A stretch of 64,000 nt of DNA from Spinellus fusiger (lineage: Eukaryota > Mucoromycota > Mucoromycetes > Mucorales > Phycomycetaceae): positions 558,001 through 622,000 of the forward strand of contig JALLLS010000004.1 of the NCBI GenBank assembly GCA_025094145.1, written 5' to 3'. The position numbers were made by a program, and so were the translations under genes. Below, piece by piece: positions 35,750 through 49,058 of the stretch. The number at the start of each line of letters is the position of its first letter. Position 1 is the first letter of the stretch. The notes below the pieces were generated by a model. The model made no database searches, had not been told where the DNA came from, and saw nothing but the letters and a program-made list of their open reading frames with translations.

Positions 35750-37960
35750 TATTAAAAATAAAAAATTAAATAAAAATTAGACACCTTTGATTGTAGTACA
35801 AGATGGCATGTATCAAATGTATTAATACGTGTAACTAGATTCTTAAACACCATATGCTTGAATATTTACACGAGAATGCCCATTTGTTGGTGAAAAACAG
35901 TCTAATTCCTCCTCAAACAACCTTACACTTTGTTAAGAGTCATTACTCTTTATCTATCACGAACACAGTTTATTATAGCATCTTATTGTTGGAAAAGAGG
36001 GAGACCTAGCCACCTATTTCAGGAGAACTCATTAGAGTAATACCCTATAGGCGCACTGTAGAATAGCATAGAAAGGATTCCTCACATTAGTATATGCCAG
36101 GGGTTGAATGCTTTTTTTATTTTATTTTCCTTTTATGGTCTTGGCAAAGGTCATGGCCAGACTCAGATTGGGGGGCTACGGTCCTGAGACGCCCTTCTGA
36201 ATTTTCTGGGCCTGAGGATAAGAGTACTCACGCCAGTCGTTGATAAAGTCAACTTCATCCATTGGAACATTTGGTACCCGTCTTTTGGAGGAGATCCCAG
36301 ACGTAATCGACAGGCTTATTCTCAAACGACTGAAATTTGGCAGCCTCAAGGGCCATCTGAAGAGTTTCTAGCTTGGCTTGAATGTCGTTAAAGATACTAA
36401 TGTGGTTCTCTTCTACGAGCCTAACAGTCTGATTAGAGTTGAGTACTACTTTCTGGTGACAAATCTCTGGATTGTCTAGCAGTTTATTCATCGATTTGGA
36501 TTGATGGTTCGCTATGTTGGCAATGATAAAGGAGAATTGATTAAGAGAAAAGAAGAACAACAGTAATGGTGATTTATCCTAGTGTTCAAATAACCCAATA
36601 AGCAAGAGGTGTTTTTAAGTAGTTAAGTTATACTTCTCAAAGACTTCATTCTATAGATGAAAACTACCTGTATACATCTTCTTCCAAGGTATAACTGATA
36701 TAGGACTTGTTATTCAATAGCATTCTCTTCAAAAATGTACGGGCAATGATCTTTCTTTGATAGACTTCCAGAGACAGAATATTTCCTCATTTGCAACACT
36801 AGTCAAATTACAAGGCAGAAAAGTAAGTAAAAAAAAAAGAAAGATTAGAAAGAGTTATCTTATAACAGTAAGATACGTAATGCTGATTTGATATGTTGTT
36901 GGAAGACCCTCTTCTTACACGTCACTATATAACGACATACCATGGCGTAGGTCTTTAAGCATCAATCTATCAACAACAATGTACATAGTGTTTAGTCATT
37001 ATAGAATAGCATGCCATTCTATAAGGCCCCATTCTATTTACAACAACTATACATATCTAATCAATTATTTAGTCTTATTATTCGTTCATTCTTTTCGCAA
37101 AGTTGGGACTTTTATCAAGGCCATCAAAGCAAGCCTTATTCCTAGTAGTGTACACTGTCCTTGTACAAAAGAAGATTTCAGGGGATCCTCTTGACGTAGT
37201 GCAACAATGATCTGTCCAGGAACTATTTCTGCTAATTATCATTTGAGAAATCATTGTTTGTGTCTGCCCAGTAAGCCCACACGCTTTTGTAGCAAGGGTA
37301 AGCACATAGTTCATAAGTTCCTTATGACTGGTGAATTTGAAGAAAAGAAAGAAAGAAAAAAAAAGAAACTTGGGTGTAGACATAGAGATAGGTGGTCCTG
37401 GTGTTTATTTCTCAAGTAAGCTTTTATTTGAAGAGAAAACGTGAATAGATTATCAGCTAAAGATAAACCTCGTTGTCGTTATAGGCTGATGACTACTCTT
37501 CCGTGACTGCATGTGGCTTTAGAGTGGGGCCTGACTAACAATTTCAGGCTGGATGGACTGCTAAGTGACAAGTTTGATTGACAGGTTCATACTGAATAGA
37601 TTGTTAAAATATTTAGCTAAGTAACTATTTAATAAAGTTCATTGACCCTATCCAATACAGGGTGTTATATTCTACTTTATATAGACATAATATATGTGAT
37701 AATAACAAAAATAGTAATAACATAACAAAAAAGGATTAAGATACTGCTGTCTATGGAAAGAATGTTGAATTCACCATTCATGACAGGCTTAACTGAGAAA
37801 GCTATAATCACTTTTTAAGCTGTATGCTAATCCAATCGCATGAATTATAATGTGACTTGCTAATTCATTTTTTTTTCTTTCTTCGAAAGCATACACCTTA
37901 TGTCTTGTCTTATCTCTTGCTTCGTTTCTCTATTTATTTGTTAGAAGAACAAAAGATAAA
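35750..37960. other. Accessory interval upstream of SHQ1
   Basis: Holds the unidentified relic at 36115-36560 and a minus-strand open piece at 37078-37383 whose sequence is protein-like in part but unrecognised. Nothing else is supported. Confidence 0.4.
36115..36560 (-). pseudogene. Unidentified coding relic with frameshift
   Basis: The minus-strand frame 36255-36560 reads EENHISIFNDIQAKLETLQM and FENKPVDYVWDLL. After a frame change near 36280 the sequence continues RRVPNVPMDEVDFINDWREY and YPQAQKIQKG. The two parts look like one protein interrupted by an indel. I do not recognise the family; a decayed mobile-element protein is likely from the surroundings. Confidence 0.35.
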
Positions 37961-40168
37961 ATGATTACGCCTTCATTCAGTGTAGACCAAGATGATGCTT
38001 CTGTTATTATCATTATCAAAACACCTTATGTTAGAGTATGTGGGTTCTATCAAGTGGTTTTTGCCTCTACTCTACTCTATCTTTCTATCATTACAAGAGA
38101 TAGTATTAATTGAGTTGTATTAGGCACAAGATGTTGATCTTCATGTTGCTGGCAGTGAATTTCGGTTCTTTCTACGTCCATATTTTCTAAGGTACATTAT
38201 CACTATGCAAAAACAACAACAACAACAACAACAGCAGCAGCAGCAGCAGCAGCACTACGATAGAGTCTAAAGAATGCTACTAAAAAAATAATACAAAACC
38301 ACCATAGACTGCACCTTCCCGGAAATGTGATTGAAGATGATGATTCAAAAGCAGTCTATGACCCTTCTTCAGGTCAATTTACTGTCAGAATAACCAAGGA
38401 AACAAAAGGAGAACACTTTCTCGACCTTGATTTGTTGACGAAACTGTTAGCCAGACGTGGAGAAGTTACCACAACAGCCACTCCCACGTCTCTAGGAGAA
38501 ACGTTAATTGGATCTACCTCATCTGTCACAATGCAATCCACAGAGCCCTTCAAAAAGAAACCTTTGATTGAGGTCATTGGTGGTGATGATAGCATGGAAA
38601 ATGAGCTCGATGGATCAGATACAGATCAACAGGCACAAGAGAAAGAAGAATTACAAAAAGGTAAAGGTTAACATTGAGTCCATCATCATCATCCACAACA
38701 ACAACAAAATAAAAGAATACAATAATAGTAATAGCAATTAATAAATATCCGCTTAGCTATTGATTTTAACTGGGAATTACCCCAGGAGTTGCCTTCTGAT
38801 GATCTGGTGATACACAGTGTGTATGGATTCAACAACCTCTACAGTGGATACTTTACACATGTTCAAGAAACAGAGAATGAAATCATTAGTATTAGTCATC
38901 CTGAAAAATCGAGTGTGGAATCTCGTCGTCAAGACCGGTGTGAACAAGAAGAGTTGAAGTTTGATGAAGATTACTATGCTATGGATTATATCAATAACGA
39001 AGAAATTCAAGAAAAAATTAATTACAAGACAATCTGGGCAAAAGAATTGAGAAAAATACAAAAGGAGGCCAAAAAGCAAGAGGATCCTACAGTTGATGGT
39101 AAGAGAGTTATATAGTAAAAAAAGAAGAAGAAGAAAGGAGGGCTTATCATTTTCTTTATATATCATTAGTCATTGCACCTGCTCTCATTCAGGAACTAGA
39201 GAGCAATATTGAAAAGGACATTGATATTAAAATGAAAAGTTTATCCATGGACAATACCTACACGCCCTTGAAGTTCACTGCTAAAGAAGAAACACTGATG
39301 CGTAGTCTACCTAACAAGAAATGTGAGATCTTAAAGAAAACAAAAGAATGGAACACTGATCTATTTGAACTTGTTTAGATCTCCTGTCAAATGAAAAAGT
39401 GGTTTATCTTGGTCTTGTTGATCTTTTGTTTGCTTACAGCTACAATCATCGTATAACCGATGGGGAGAATACGGTTGAATCTGTATGGTGTATAGGAAAA
39501 ATCAGTCCCACTCTGTCTTGTTTAGAGGTAAGTTATTGCCTACTGAGAGGTAAGCCATAAAGAAGCAAAGCATAAACTTAATGGATACATATGCACATGT
39601 ATTTATTTATAATAGCAATTCACTACGTTGGTTGAGGTTACTACTGCTTCTTTCCGACGTGTACTATGTCACCCATTGTACCGCCATTTTGCTTTGTGTG
39701 AAAAGACCTTACAGGATGTTTATATTCTTTTCCGTCTTGGCAAGAGAGCAGTATTGAAAGTGCTTTTGGAGATGAAGGATTTGTTTGATCATCACGATGT
39801 TTATTATGTCTACAGCAAGATTTGGATTGACGATTACTGTGTGTGGATTCAACATGCAAGGTAATGTCTATGCCTAGAAAGATTTTAACCGTTCATGTCT
39901 TATGAATTTGTTTTAGCGACCATGTTCTTCGTACTTTAGCTCATGAACTGCACCATTTCAAGGTAGAGAGAAATAGTCTTGGATGGGAATTGAATGAGTT
40001 GGAAGAGGTAATGTATACAAAAAGAAAGAGTGTTTAATCTTCCTGTGCTATTTATCTAAACACTAACCAATACAATCGTATGTATAGCTTGCAAAAGAAA
40101 TGCAAAATGCTGAAGGAAACCAAGAAATGCAAAATACTGATGAAGTCCAAGAGATGGAAATTGTTTAA
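37961..40168 (+). CDS. SHQ1: SHQ1, H/ACA snoRNP assembly chaperone
   Basis: Nine exons, phase-checked: 37961-38035, 38124-38191, 38308-38660, 38757-39098, 39170-39322, 39379-39527, 39616-39860, 39917-40007, 40088-40168, giving 518 residues. SHQ1 chaperones dyskerin/Cbf5 before H/ACA RNP assembly. The N-terminus MITPSFSVDQDDASVIIIIK, with VAGSEFRFFLRPYFLRLHLP following, is the CS-like domain. The C-terminal SHQ1 domain includes YLLSNEKVVYLGLVDLLFAY, SFRRVLCHPLYRHF and KIWIDDYCVWIQH. The intron after exon 2 holds a CAA/CAG triplet tract (about 38214-38252). Exon 9 has a degenerate EMQNxE repeat. The gene converges on the methyltransferase gene with 91 bp between stop codons. Confidence 0.93.
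38214..38252 (+). repeat. CAA/CAG triplet microsatellite in a SHQ1 intron
   Basis: About seven CAA units followed directly by about six CAG units within intron 2 of SHQ1, away from both splice sites. Confidence 0.85.
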
Positions 40169-40189
40169 TATAATATAATATCTATAGAT

Positions 40190-40216
40190 TGATAGATAGA
40201 TAGATATAGATAGATA
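40190..40216. repeat. GATA tetranucleotide tract
   Basis: Short GATA/TAGATA repeat in the 91-bp gap between the SHQ1 and methyltransferase stop codons. Confidence 0.7.
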
Positions 40217-40259
40217 TTTATATCTGTGAATTTATATACCATCAACCTGGTCTAATAAA

Positions 40260-42029
40260 CTAAAGTGGTTTCTGTGCCTTGAAAGAATACCACGGAATAC
40301 ACATCCTTGAAGTCTCCATTTGATTCATTTTATTAGTGGCTATATCTGAAAAAGCCTCTTCGCTTATTTTGTTTGACTGACTGACCCAGTGCTCCATGAC
40401 CTTCATACGTTTAAGCGTCAGTTCTTTGAAAAGATATCCTGTTTGTCTTAGAGCTAACAACAACAACAACCATTAGAACAAGATCTAAAAGGTAGGTGTG
40501 ATGGTATACTACTGTACATTACCTGGAGTAGGTGGCCATTCACCTATAGGTACATCCACCATATTGACATAGATAGCAATATAGCCAATCTCTTTCAGAA
40601 TGAATCCAAGTGTATGATTGAATTTAAAATCAATTTGGAACATATCAGTAAAGACATCTATGCACTCGCCAAACTTATTATCAGATGTATGCTTTATCTC
40701 GGGTGACATGTCTATAAGAAAACAAGAATTATTAGAGAAAGGAAAACAAGAAATATGAGAAATATGAGAAAGAAAGAAACCTTGTTCCACGATCTCTACC
40801 CATCCACCCGGTTTGAGTACGCGAAAGACTTGTTCAAGTATAGTATGCCACTTGTGATAAGGTGAATTTACAATCCACACCTCTCTCATCAAAATATAGT
40901 CTGCTACATTATCAGCGTAGCCTTCAAATCCATTATTTCCTTCAGAGATCAACACATCTTGGAAAATGAGATTATGACGGGACTTTGTAATTGCGTCAAT
41001 TGCAGCTGCTTTATGATCAATTCCAACAACAATAGCATCAGGAAACTCCTTGGCCATTTCATATCCCCATAAGCCTGGTTTAAGAAGGATGGTTAGACTT
41101 TAAAATGCCATGTCCATTGTATAGATTCATTCTCTCGTCCTTCTTACCTGAGCCACAGCACCAGTGAATAATAAGAGTGGGTGATTCTAATGGAACATTG
41201 TAGTTTTTTCCCCAAACATGTTTGAATAGATAGTGCTAGATAGTGTATTATGAGTTAAATTGATGGATGGCATTGAAATATAGTATGCACATATTTCTCC
41301 ATGTGTGTGTATCTTGCCACTAGTAATAGTACATACCTGTCGTTGCTGTCTAGAATCAATTGAGTCAACAAACAAAGGATATAAGCAACATGCACAGAAA
41401 AACACCTGGAATGAGCTTATTCTCATTTCTTTATATTACCTATCCCATTCTCTATGTTTGATTGCTTCATATCTTGGATCATTGAATAACTCCATTAGAA
41501 GTTTCTCGGCTGGATACTTTGGAATAAATGTTTTTACGGTTACTGTAAGTATGTTATCATTGTTATAAATCGAGTTTGGCAGTTCTACTTTCTCTAGGCC
41601 TTGCTCATCAGTGGGAGAAAGAGCTCCATAGATCTCTTCATATTGTGGAGTGGATATCTCGTGTTCTTCTAATCTTTTATCAACATGGGTGATAAAGTAA
41701 TGTTGGTTATTGTCTTCTGTAGGAGAAATACAGCTTGTAGACTTCGAAGAGTGGGTATTTTCTGTATTTTCATGACGATCTAGACGAAGCTCTGGCACAT
41801 CACTATGGTTATGATGATGATTGGCAGCATTGCTGTTTTTTGAAGAACTTCGTTTGTGATTTGGCTGTCGTCTAAGAGTGGGCGTGCATGCACTGGTAGG
41901 TGAGTAATCAAGAGGGAGTTCGCTGTCAGAGTGGTTGCTTCGATTAAGAATAGATAATATACTTGGCCTTCTACTCTCAGTGCGATGAGATGAAGGCTTA
42001 CTTTTACTTTTACTAATAACGTTTCCCAT
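40260..42029 (-). CDS. SAM-dependent methyltransferase with myristoylation signal
   Basis: Six exons: 41440-42029, 41337-41349, 41148-41235, 40781-41074, 40523-40711, 40260-40453, all in phase, 455 residues. Exon 2 is only 13 nt and supplies RQQRQ across the junctions. The N-terminus MGNVISKSK fits N-myristoylation, followed by a Ser/His/Asn-rich disordered region. The class I methyltransferase core begins LIIHWCCGSGLWGYEMA (SAM-binding motif I), then VVGID (acidic motif II), IFQDV and VFRVLKPGGWVEIVEQ (post-motif III). The target is unknown; similar multi-copy methyltransferases occur in Mucoromycota. It overlaps nothing and converges on SHQ1. Confidence 0.85.
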
Positions 42030-42245
42030 GATAAATAGATGATAAATCTATCTATATATGATGCATGCCTTTATGTACAACGAGAAAGATGGGTGTGTGT
42101 ATATGTGTTTTTCAAATGAAGAATAGGAAGAATAAGAAAAGAAGAATATAATGAATTTACTTTCTACTTTTGTTTTGCTTTTGAAGTATTGCATTTCAGA
42201 ACAGTCCATCATTTTTTACAGTTTGCTCCTTGCTAATAAATGCCT

Positions 42246-43055
42246 CTACCAAGCTCGCCATCTTCTACCCTGTCTTTCTTGTGGCAGTTCACTATGAGAT
42301 GTAGGTGACTCTTGCCATTCCTTGCGTCTATTCTCTAGTTGTCTTATACTCTCTGTGAGTAACAAAGGTAAATTAAACACTCTAACTTACTTTGCCATCT
42401 GTGCCTCTATCTCCTGCTCAACACTAGGCAGGCGTTGAAGTCCATTCCTAGCTCTTAGTTCATTGACCTGTTCTATATTCAAAATTAGCCAACATTCCCA
42501 GTATAAAAGTTACCATGAAGAGGCTCATATTCTTGGTCACGTATTCTCGTTACTGTCTGTTTTAATTCGTCTCTTTCTTTTACTAGTACTTCCTCCATTT
42601 TCACCACCTATGAATTTATGCATACAAACGAAGGAACATTAACACTGGACCTAGGATTTCTCTTACAACTTTTCAACTCACAGTCTCAATATCTCGTTGA
42701 ACACTTTGAATCATTTCTAACAGTACTTTTTTTTCTTTCTGCAGCCGCTGTCTTTGAGAAGTAGCCTCCTCCAACAATCCTTGCTTTATATTCAAAGCCT
42801 CTGTTTGTAGTGATAAATTGGCCTTGGAGTCTACCAAGAATTGTGTCTTTTTTCTGTAGAAATATATTTATTGGTCCTTATTTTTTCTTCTCTAGCTTCG
42901 ATGCTATGGGTGTATTACCGAAGAGAAGCAAGTGTGTCTAATTGATGTTGAATAGCAGTGGCATCTGTAGTGGCAGCACTGCATTTTTGTATGAATAAAC
43001 ATAGGTAAAGAGAGAGAGATAGACGCACTCACATTTCCTTTGATTTACTATTCAT
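42246..43055 (-). CDS. ZC4H2-like coiled-coil protein lacking the zinc finger
   Basis: Six small exons: 43033-43055, 42919-42978, 42682-42853, 42514-42607, 42391-42472, 42246-42348, in phase, 177 residues. Nearly the whole protein is predicted coiled coil. The segment YEPLHEQVNELRARNGLQRL followed by PSVEQE and then KEWQESP matches the conserved block in animal ZC4H2 (xxPLxExVxxLRxxxGLQRLP, then AEWQTEP). The C4H2 zinc finger that follows in animals is not present: the frame stops after RRWRAW. The last acceptor was chosen at 42349 because nearby alternatives give immediate stops. Role is unknown in fungi. Confidence 0.72.
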
Positions 43056-46000
43056 GGTGAACAAAAATAAGACGGTAGAAGCCTCGCCTCTTCCCCTCTA
43101 TTACTAAATAAAGATAAATAACTATCAAAAGGAAGGGGAAAAAAGAGAAAAAGACCTTTGAATAAGTCGAATTTGAGGATGTGACTGCTCGTGGCTTTCT
43201 TGTTCAAGACTTGGACCTTAATGATGAAGAATAACAAGGCCCGTCCACAACCACTTCATCATGTTTTGCTTCTTGAGTGAGTTATTGTCTTTTTCTCTTC
43301 TTCTGTGCACTGGATCCTGTGAAAAGAGAAGCCTAGAGTCTAAAAGTGGCTTTTATTTCCACTCATACCAATGTTAATACCACTCTTATGGCCCACCCTG
43401 TCACCAATACTAATGCCACTCTTATGACCAGACTCAGTAGCAGCAAAGACATTCCAAGGTCTGTCTCCTCTTGGCCAATCAGCAAGAAACATGGGCCATA
43501 AGCTGAAAACCCACTCTGGTGCCAAGAAGAGGTAGTTTAATTGAATTTCGCCTGTAAGCTGTAGTCTGCACTACTAAACAAAGTACAATAGATTCATGCC
43601 TACAGGATCTGGCAACTACAAGCGTTGGCAGGCAGGTCTTGGACATTTGAACTCTTCTTTCACTGCAAACCATGTCAATCGCCTTAGAAATGTAGCGATG
43701 GTAGATAAAACCCAAAAGAAAATGCTACGCAAGGCTATGCCCTACAGCTGCTCATAAATCTATCTTTACATCTGCCTTTTTTTTTTTAAAAAAAAATCTA
43801 TTTGTCTATTCATTTGTTTATCTGTTGATCTATCTATTTATATAAAGGCATGGGATATATTTACGTGTGAGTGCATAAAATACAGTGTAGGTTCTAGTGT
43901 AGCATGAATAAAATGACATCAGAAGAATCAGAGTACTATTACACTCAATCTAATTCTCTATTGATAGATAAAACACATGAATATTTAAATAAACAAATCT
44001 ACGAGTTACCTCATAGTATAGGTCATATCACTTCTCTCTTCTCCAATGAATCGTAGAAAAGAAGTCTATCAAGAGATGTAGAGGAGAGGATGGAGATTCA
44101 ACGGTTATAACCCCGAAAGACCTATATCATCAAAAGACTTTATTTTTATGCTGAACGGGAATATAACATCAAACTCATTTTAAGCTTACATTATTACACT
44201 GTTAGTAAAAGTGATGAAAATCCTGTAATGGTAGGGTATTCAAACTTTTATTCAAACTGCTGTCTCTATTGTCTAAAACAGTAAGCAATAAAACAATGTC
44301 TTCTTCAATAGTGTACAGTGTAAGTACAAGTTAATAAAAAGACTTATGAAACTTTTTTTTTGTTAGGAACATTAGTTTTTTTAATCTATGATAATAATAA
44401 ATATAAAATATAAAATATATTAAAACTTCTATTAAATAATATCATTTAAACAAATCAATCAACAGATGATTGGTAAAGAGGTGTATATAAGTAGGGAGGG
44501 AAATGAGAAAAGAATATTATAGAAGCCAACACGATCTATCCCAGCTACAGGAGATGGATAGATAGATCAGACTTACATTATATTTATCTAAAGAAGAAAA
44601 GCTACCTAGAAGCAGTAGGTTCTTCAATTCAAATTCACACAGTAGACCACCCTTTAACCTGAGTTTTGCTTGTCCATCTTTCATCTTTCATCTTTCATCT
44701 TTCCTCATTGCATTAATCTACAAGCTAGAAGCAAATGTTCCCGAGATGACTATGAATAGACTTACATCAACCAATATGGGAAAAGAAATTAAACTTGTCT
44801 GTTTAGCTTTCCATCCCTTACAAAGCATAAAATATGTTTGTCTTTCTATTCTCAACAGGGGAGTGATGCGCCATGTAAAGTAAGATTTTTGGACGATTTC
44901 ACCCATTGTTTATTTATTTCTTTTCTTTTCTTTTTAATAATAATAATAATAAAATGGCTATTCTCATTATTCTCATTATTATTTATATTTGACTTTAGGT
45001 GTAGCATGTGTGCAGGAAATATAGATCCAATTTAGCTTTCTACGTACAAAAACTTAAGATGTTTTATTCTGATATAAGAATATTAAATATGATAGATAAT
45101 TTAAGCCTTATTATCAGAGAGTTATAGAGAAGATGAAATAATTGATTGAATAAAAAGATATTTATTATAGCTATATGACTACTGATCTTAAAGATAAAAA
45201 ATATTTTCTATTATTCAGTAAAGTTTGATGGATGTCGCGTTTGGATCGTTATCACTCTATAAACTCAGTACAGAGAGAGCTTATATCTCAGTATAATTAC
45301 TAATAGGCTTTAATGTAGAAATTTATTATATTACAATTATCAATAGATTAATTGAGCGATAACCATTGATACAAGCAAGATAAACTTAAATGAAAGAAGC
45401 GTATTAATATTCGGGATATTCTTTTTTAAGCTAATTTACCAAGCCCATTGTTAATATGAAAAAAATAAGTGTATGGCTGCTTCTTAATTCTCCATACTTG
45501 TGAAAAGTTGATAGTCTATAACTAAAGAATTCAGTTAAAACACTATTAAAATAGCTTATAGAAATAAATAAAGACAATTTTACTGAATAATAGGGATTCT
45601 TTTTTCTTTCTTTCTGTCTCTTGATTTAGACTAATCGAAATGCAATAAATGCAATACATTGACTATCGTGAGGAAGATCGTTGTATTATGATCTCAGAGT
45701 ATGAAAAAAGTTAATAGTCTACCATATAAATTATTAGCTCTACATCTGTTATGTTTTTAAATATCTATGTTGTACAGTATTCTCATTATTATAAAGACAA
45801 AACTAATTTCAATAAAAATCAAGCTTATATAGTTGACCTATGGGTATTTTTATTTATGAATTATTGGAGAGTTACTTTCTTTAATAGCTATGATAGACTA
45901 CAACTCGATTTTAATATATGACTTGAAAAACTTATGTAAAAATAAAGTTTCCTTTTTCTTTCTTAAACAAGCTAAACCTAGGATGGAAAGGTTTATTCTT

Positions 46001-48416
46001 ACCTATGCAGTCTCGAGTATTAGTCCACCACTATGACTCCATTAATGTCATACATTGACTAAAAAATATTTCATCAAACTCCAACGACGATAATGTATTC
46101 TTGCCACACACATTTTAGGAATTTGGTTCACAATGTAAAATAGAATTATAAGGGGCTAATGTTTATGCATTAGAGTTATTACATCTTTTTGTTGATAAGA
46201 GATGATAAATTATACCTTGAAACAAGGAAGATATGTCTCAATGAAAAGCAAACATCAAAAAGCAATATACAAAGATATGACTAAGATAACTGTAGGTAAT
46301 TCCCAGACGATGTCTACTTTACAAGTGTATATCATTAGTATTCTTAATAGTAATTTTGTTTTTGTGTATCTACTTTTACCTTTTTCTCTCTCTTTTAGCT
46401 GTCAAATGTCCCATTCTTGGGGCATAGATGTTATTGCATGACAAAGCAATACAGTACCATAAAGCTCCCTTTTTTGTTTTCCGTCAAAATGTTACGCATA
46501 CACAGATATGAACTTTTGACTGCTGTTGTTTTTATGATGTGTCCCTGTGGATATCTACTGATATTTTTTTTATAATAAATAAACTATTAACTTATTTGTC
46601 TACTGATGCTATTATTATCATTATCATTGACTCCGTTAATAGTGTAGGCTCTTTCATAGTAATGTTATTATTATAAATGGCTCATTGTCTATGTAAACAT
46701 TTGCCTGTCAACAACAACATCTGCCCCAATAGTAAGAAGAATACAATCCTATACAGATCAAGAGAGGGGATACAAAAACAAATCATTTGAAGATCATGAA
46801 ACACTATATTGAAACTATTGCCTCATGAATGATCTGTAGAATAAATAAAAGAGGCTTGTTTTTCTTGGTATGCTAACTGTTACTGGTACTCTATGCAGTA
46901 GTATTTACACCCATTTTAGGAGTGCCATAGAGAAATGTTCATTAGAGAACACAGTAGTTCACATAGAGTATATTTTATGTAGTTTTATAGCATACTGTAA
47001 TAGTTAGGGTGGTTTGTCTCACTTGTAACAGTAACATCAGCAGTAGCTTCAGAACAAGGCATTATAGATACAGTTGTCTTTGAATTGTAGATAGACTTCA
47101 CTGATAATATATTCATAGTCTAATTTCACAATCTTCACTTGACAGTATTCATTATAAACCAGGAACGTATATTGTCTGTGTACTCTAGTGAAATTGCATA
47201 TAGAAATAGCAAGACAAAGGGAGCGATGTAAATGCAGTTAACAATATCAATATAAAATAGTAGTTTCGTGTAAGTCTGGATTTTAACTCCACACCAGACC
47301 TCTTGTGTAAGAAAGACTTACTTTATCTTGGATATTCTGTGTTTTGGTAGGACACCGCTTCTCAACACATGGAATAAGTCGCTAATAAACTGACCCCGTG
47401 TTTATCTCTATATTGACTTTTAATAGGCTGTGAGTGCGGGGAGAGGAAGTATCCATAGTGATAAAGTACAAGAGACGATAGAATGGTAACTATGAGTGTC
47501 ATATGATGGTTAGACTTGAGATAGGCTGTTTTAGGTGTTTATTGATGGATTCGATATTCAATGAATGAGTGGTTAAACAGCAGAAATTACCTGTCAATGG
47601 ACTGGTTTTAATCTCATTTTCTGTACATTTGCAGAACAATTCGTAAATCCCTTACTGTCCTATAGAATAAAAAGTCCTCCCAACAGAGTCAACAGAGAGA
47701 GGAGTTAAAAGCCAGTCTTATCACTTACCATCGCAGTAATTCGGAAATTGAAATATTCTACAAGTGGGTCATTGTCTAGGAAATTGAAGATCAGTTAAGA
47801 TGAGCCAATCATGAATCGGAAGATAGGACCCGGCGACGGGGGTACGTCTCTATGGTCTGTTTTTTCTGTTATGCCCTATGTGCTCCTATCGATTGTAGAT
47901 AGACTACGTCAGAAGTGAACCGTCTCCTTCCTTTATTGGCAATAGAGTATCTTGACTGAAGAATTAGGGATTAGGTTTTACTTTAATTATTGACGGTCTC
48001 TTAATGTTTTCTTCATAGCCAAAGTAGTGATAGATAGTGGTTTGATAAGCTACACAAGTTACATTGCCCAATATACACCTCAAAACAAGTGTACATCGCA
48101 TTATTACCAACATTTATTTTGTTATATTGCATAGTTGCTAATAAAATGTGTTCAGGAAGTGATATAAAAGATTGTTATCAGTCGCCTAGTATGGTCTGAA
48201 GGGTTTAAAGGAGGCAGGTGGTATCGATAACAGGCAAGATATTCAACTTAAAAAGGGAAGGCATAGTGCGGGTATTCAATGGTTTTACTTGGTTTCGAAG
48301 TGCATATATTCATATCTATCTGAATGGATTTATTCATGTATATAAATACAAGTGACTTTTCTTTTCAACGGTAGATTCGTCCATTAAAGTCCAATATTAA
48401 CCCACTCAACCCCACC
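43056..48416. other. Long gene-poor AT-rich interval
   Basis: At 43340-43715 the minus strand has two overlapping open pieces, one with a GHKSGI(S/N)IG repeat at its end, that I cannot assign. A T-run/A-run palindrome lies near 43770-43797, and a CATCTTT tandem repeat at about 44682-44702. The remainder to 48416 shows only short AT-driven frames. Confidence 0.45.
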
Positions 48417-49058
48417 ATGAATTCCCAAATTAACTTCTTTGTTCTCCCTCTTGAACTGATCAGCATTGTTATGCAACACTTGCCCTTGAAAGACCTTGTT
48501 CGTATCGAAAGAACATCAAAACTTATTCAGAACTTCTGTCTATACGAGATCCAACGTCGGATCATCTCTCAGCCAGATAATCAAAAGTGGAGTCTTATGG
48601 TACGAATTGAAATTCATCAAGATTACGATGAATGTGTAAACTCATCTCTTTTTCCCTCTTAGGTACATCTTGGCCAAACTATTGCATTGCCATATCGATT
48701 TGATACTAAGACAAAAACCATCTCTTATTCCGTTCCGATGGACCCTGTACACATCAACACTATGTTCGACCACCGACGTCAGATCCACTGTTCTCTTTTA
48801 CAATCTACTCCAAAGTCAAAGTGCAATCTAATTGAAGACTTTTCTATCACTATTGAAAAAGGCATGGTAGAAGGAAATGCAGAAAATATCGATATCCCTG
48901 GAAAATTGTGCCGTTTTGAAGCCTCTCTTACTCGTCTAGCAACACCACCTAGAGAAGAAAACGATAGCAAGAAGCTTTTACTCGCGCCTCCTCCTTTAAC
49001 TTATACTATTCAAGTGACTCAAATGCACTTGCCACTCTCGACTCTTGTCATTTGTTAA
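48417..49058 (+). CDS. F-box protein
   Basis: Two exons, 48417-48599 and 48663-49058, in phase, 192 residues. The N-terminus FFVLPLELISIVMQHLPLKD followed by LVRIERTSKLIQNF is an F-box, which binds Skp1 in SCF ubiquitin ligases. The rest contains no recognised substrate-binding repeat; the C-terminal half may form a beta-rich domain. The intron is 63 nt with a pyrimidine tract before its TTAG. It stands alone in AT-rich DNA, with a Fanzor relic 0.5 kb downstream on the other strand. Confidence 0.75.

Noticed and set aside
37078..37383. A 101-codon minus-strand frame that might be another nuclease relic.
   Set aside because: I could not find any catalytic or zinc-binding pattern in the right order.
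43340..43715. Overlapping minus-strand frames with a GHKSGI-type repeat.
   Set aside because: Frames overlap in different phases and neither resembles a known protein; kept only as a note in the interval entry.
46202..46441. A 79-codon plus-strand frame.
   Set aside because: Isolated in AT-rich DNA, hydrophobic end, no motif, no codon preference like the real genes.
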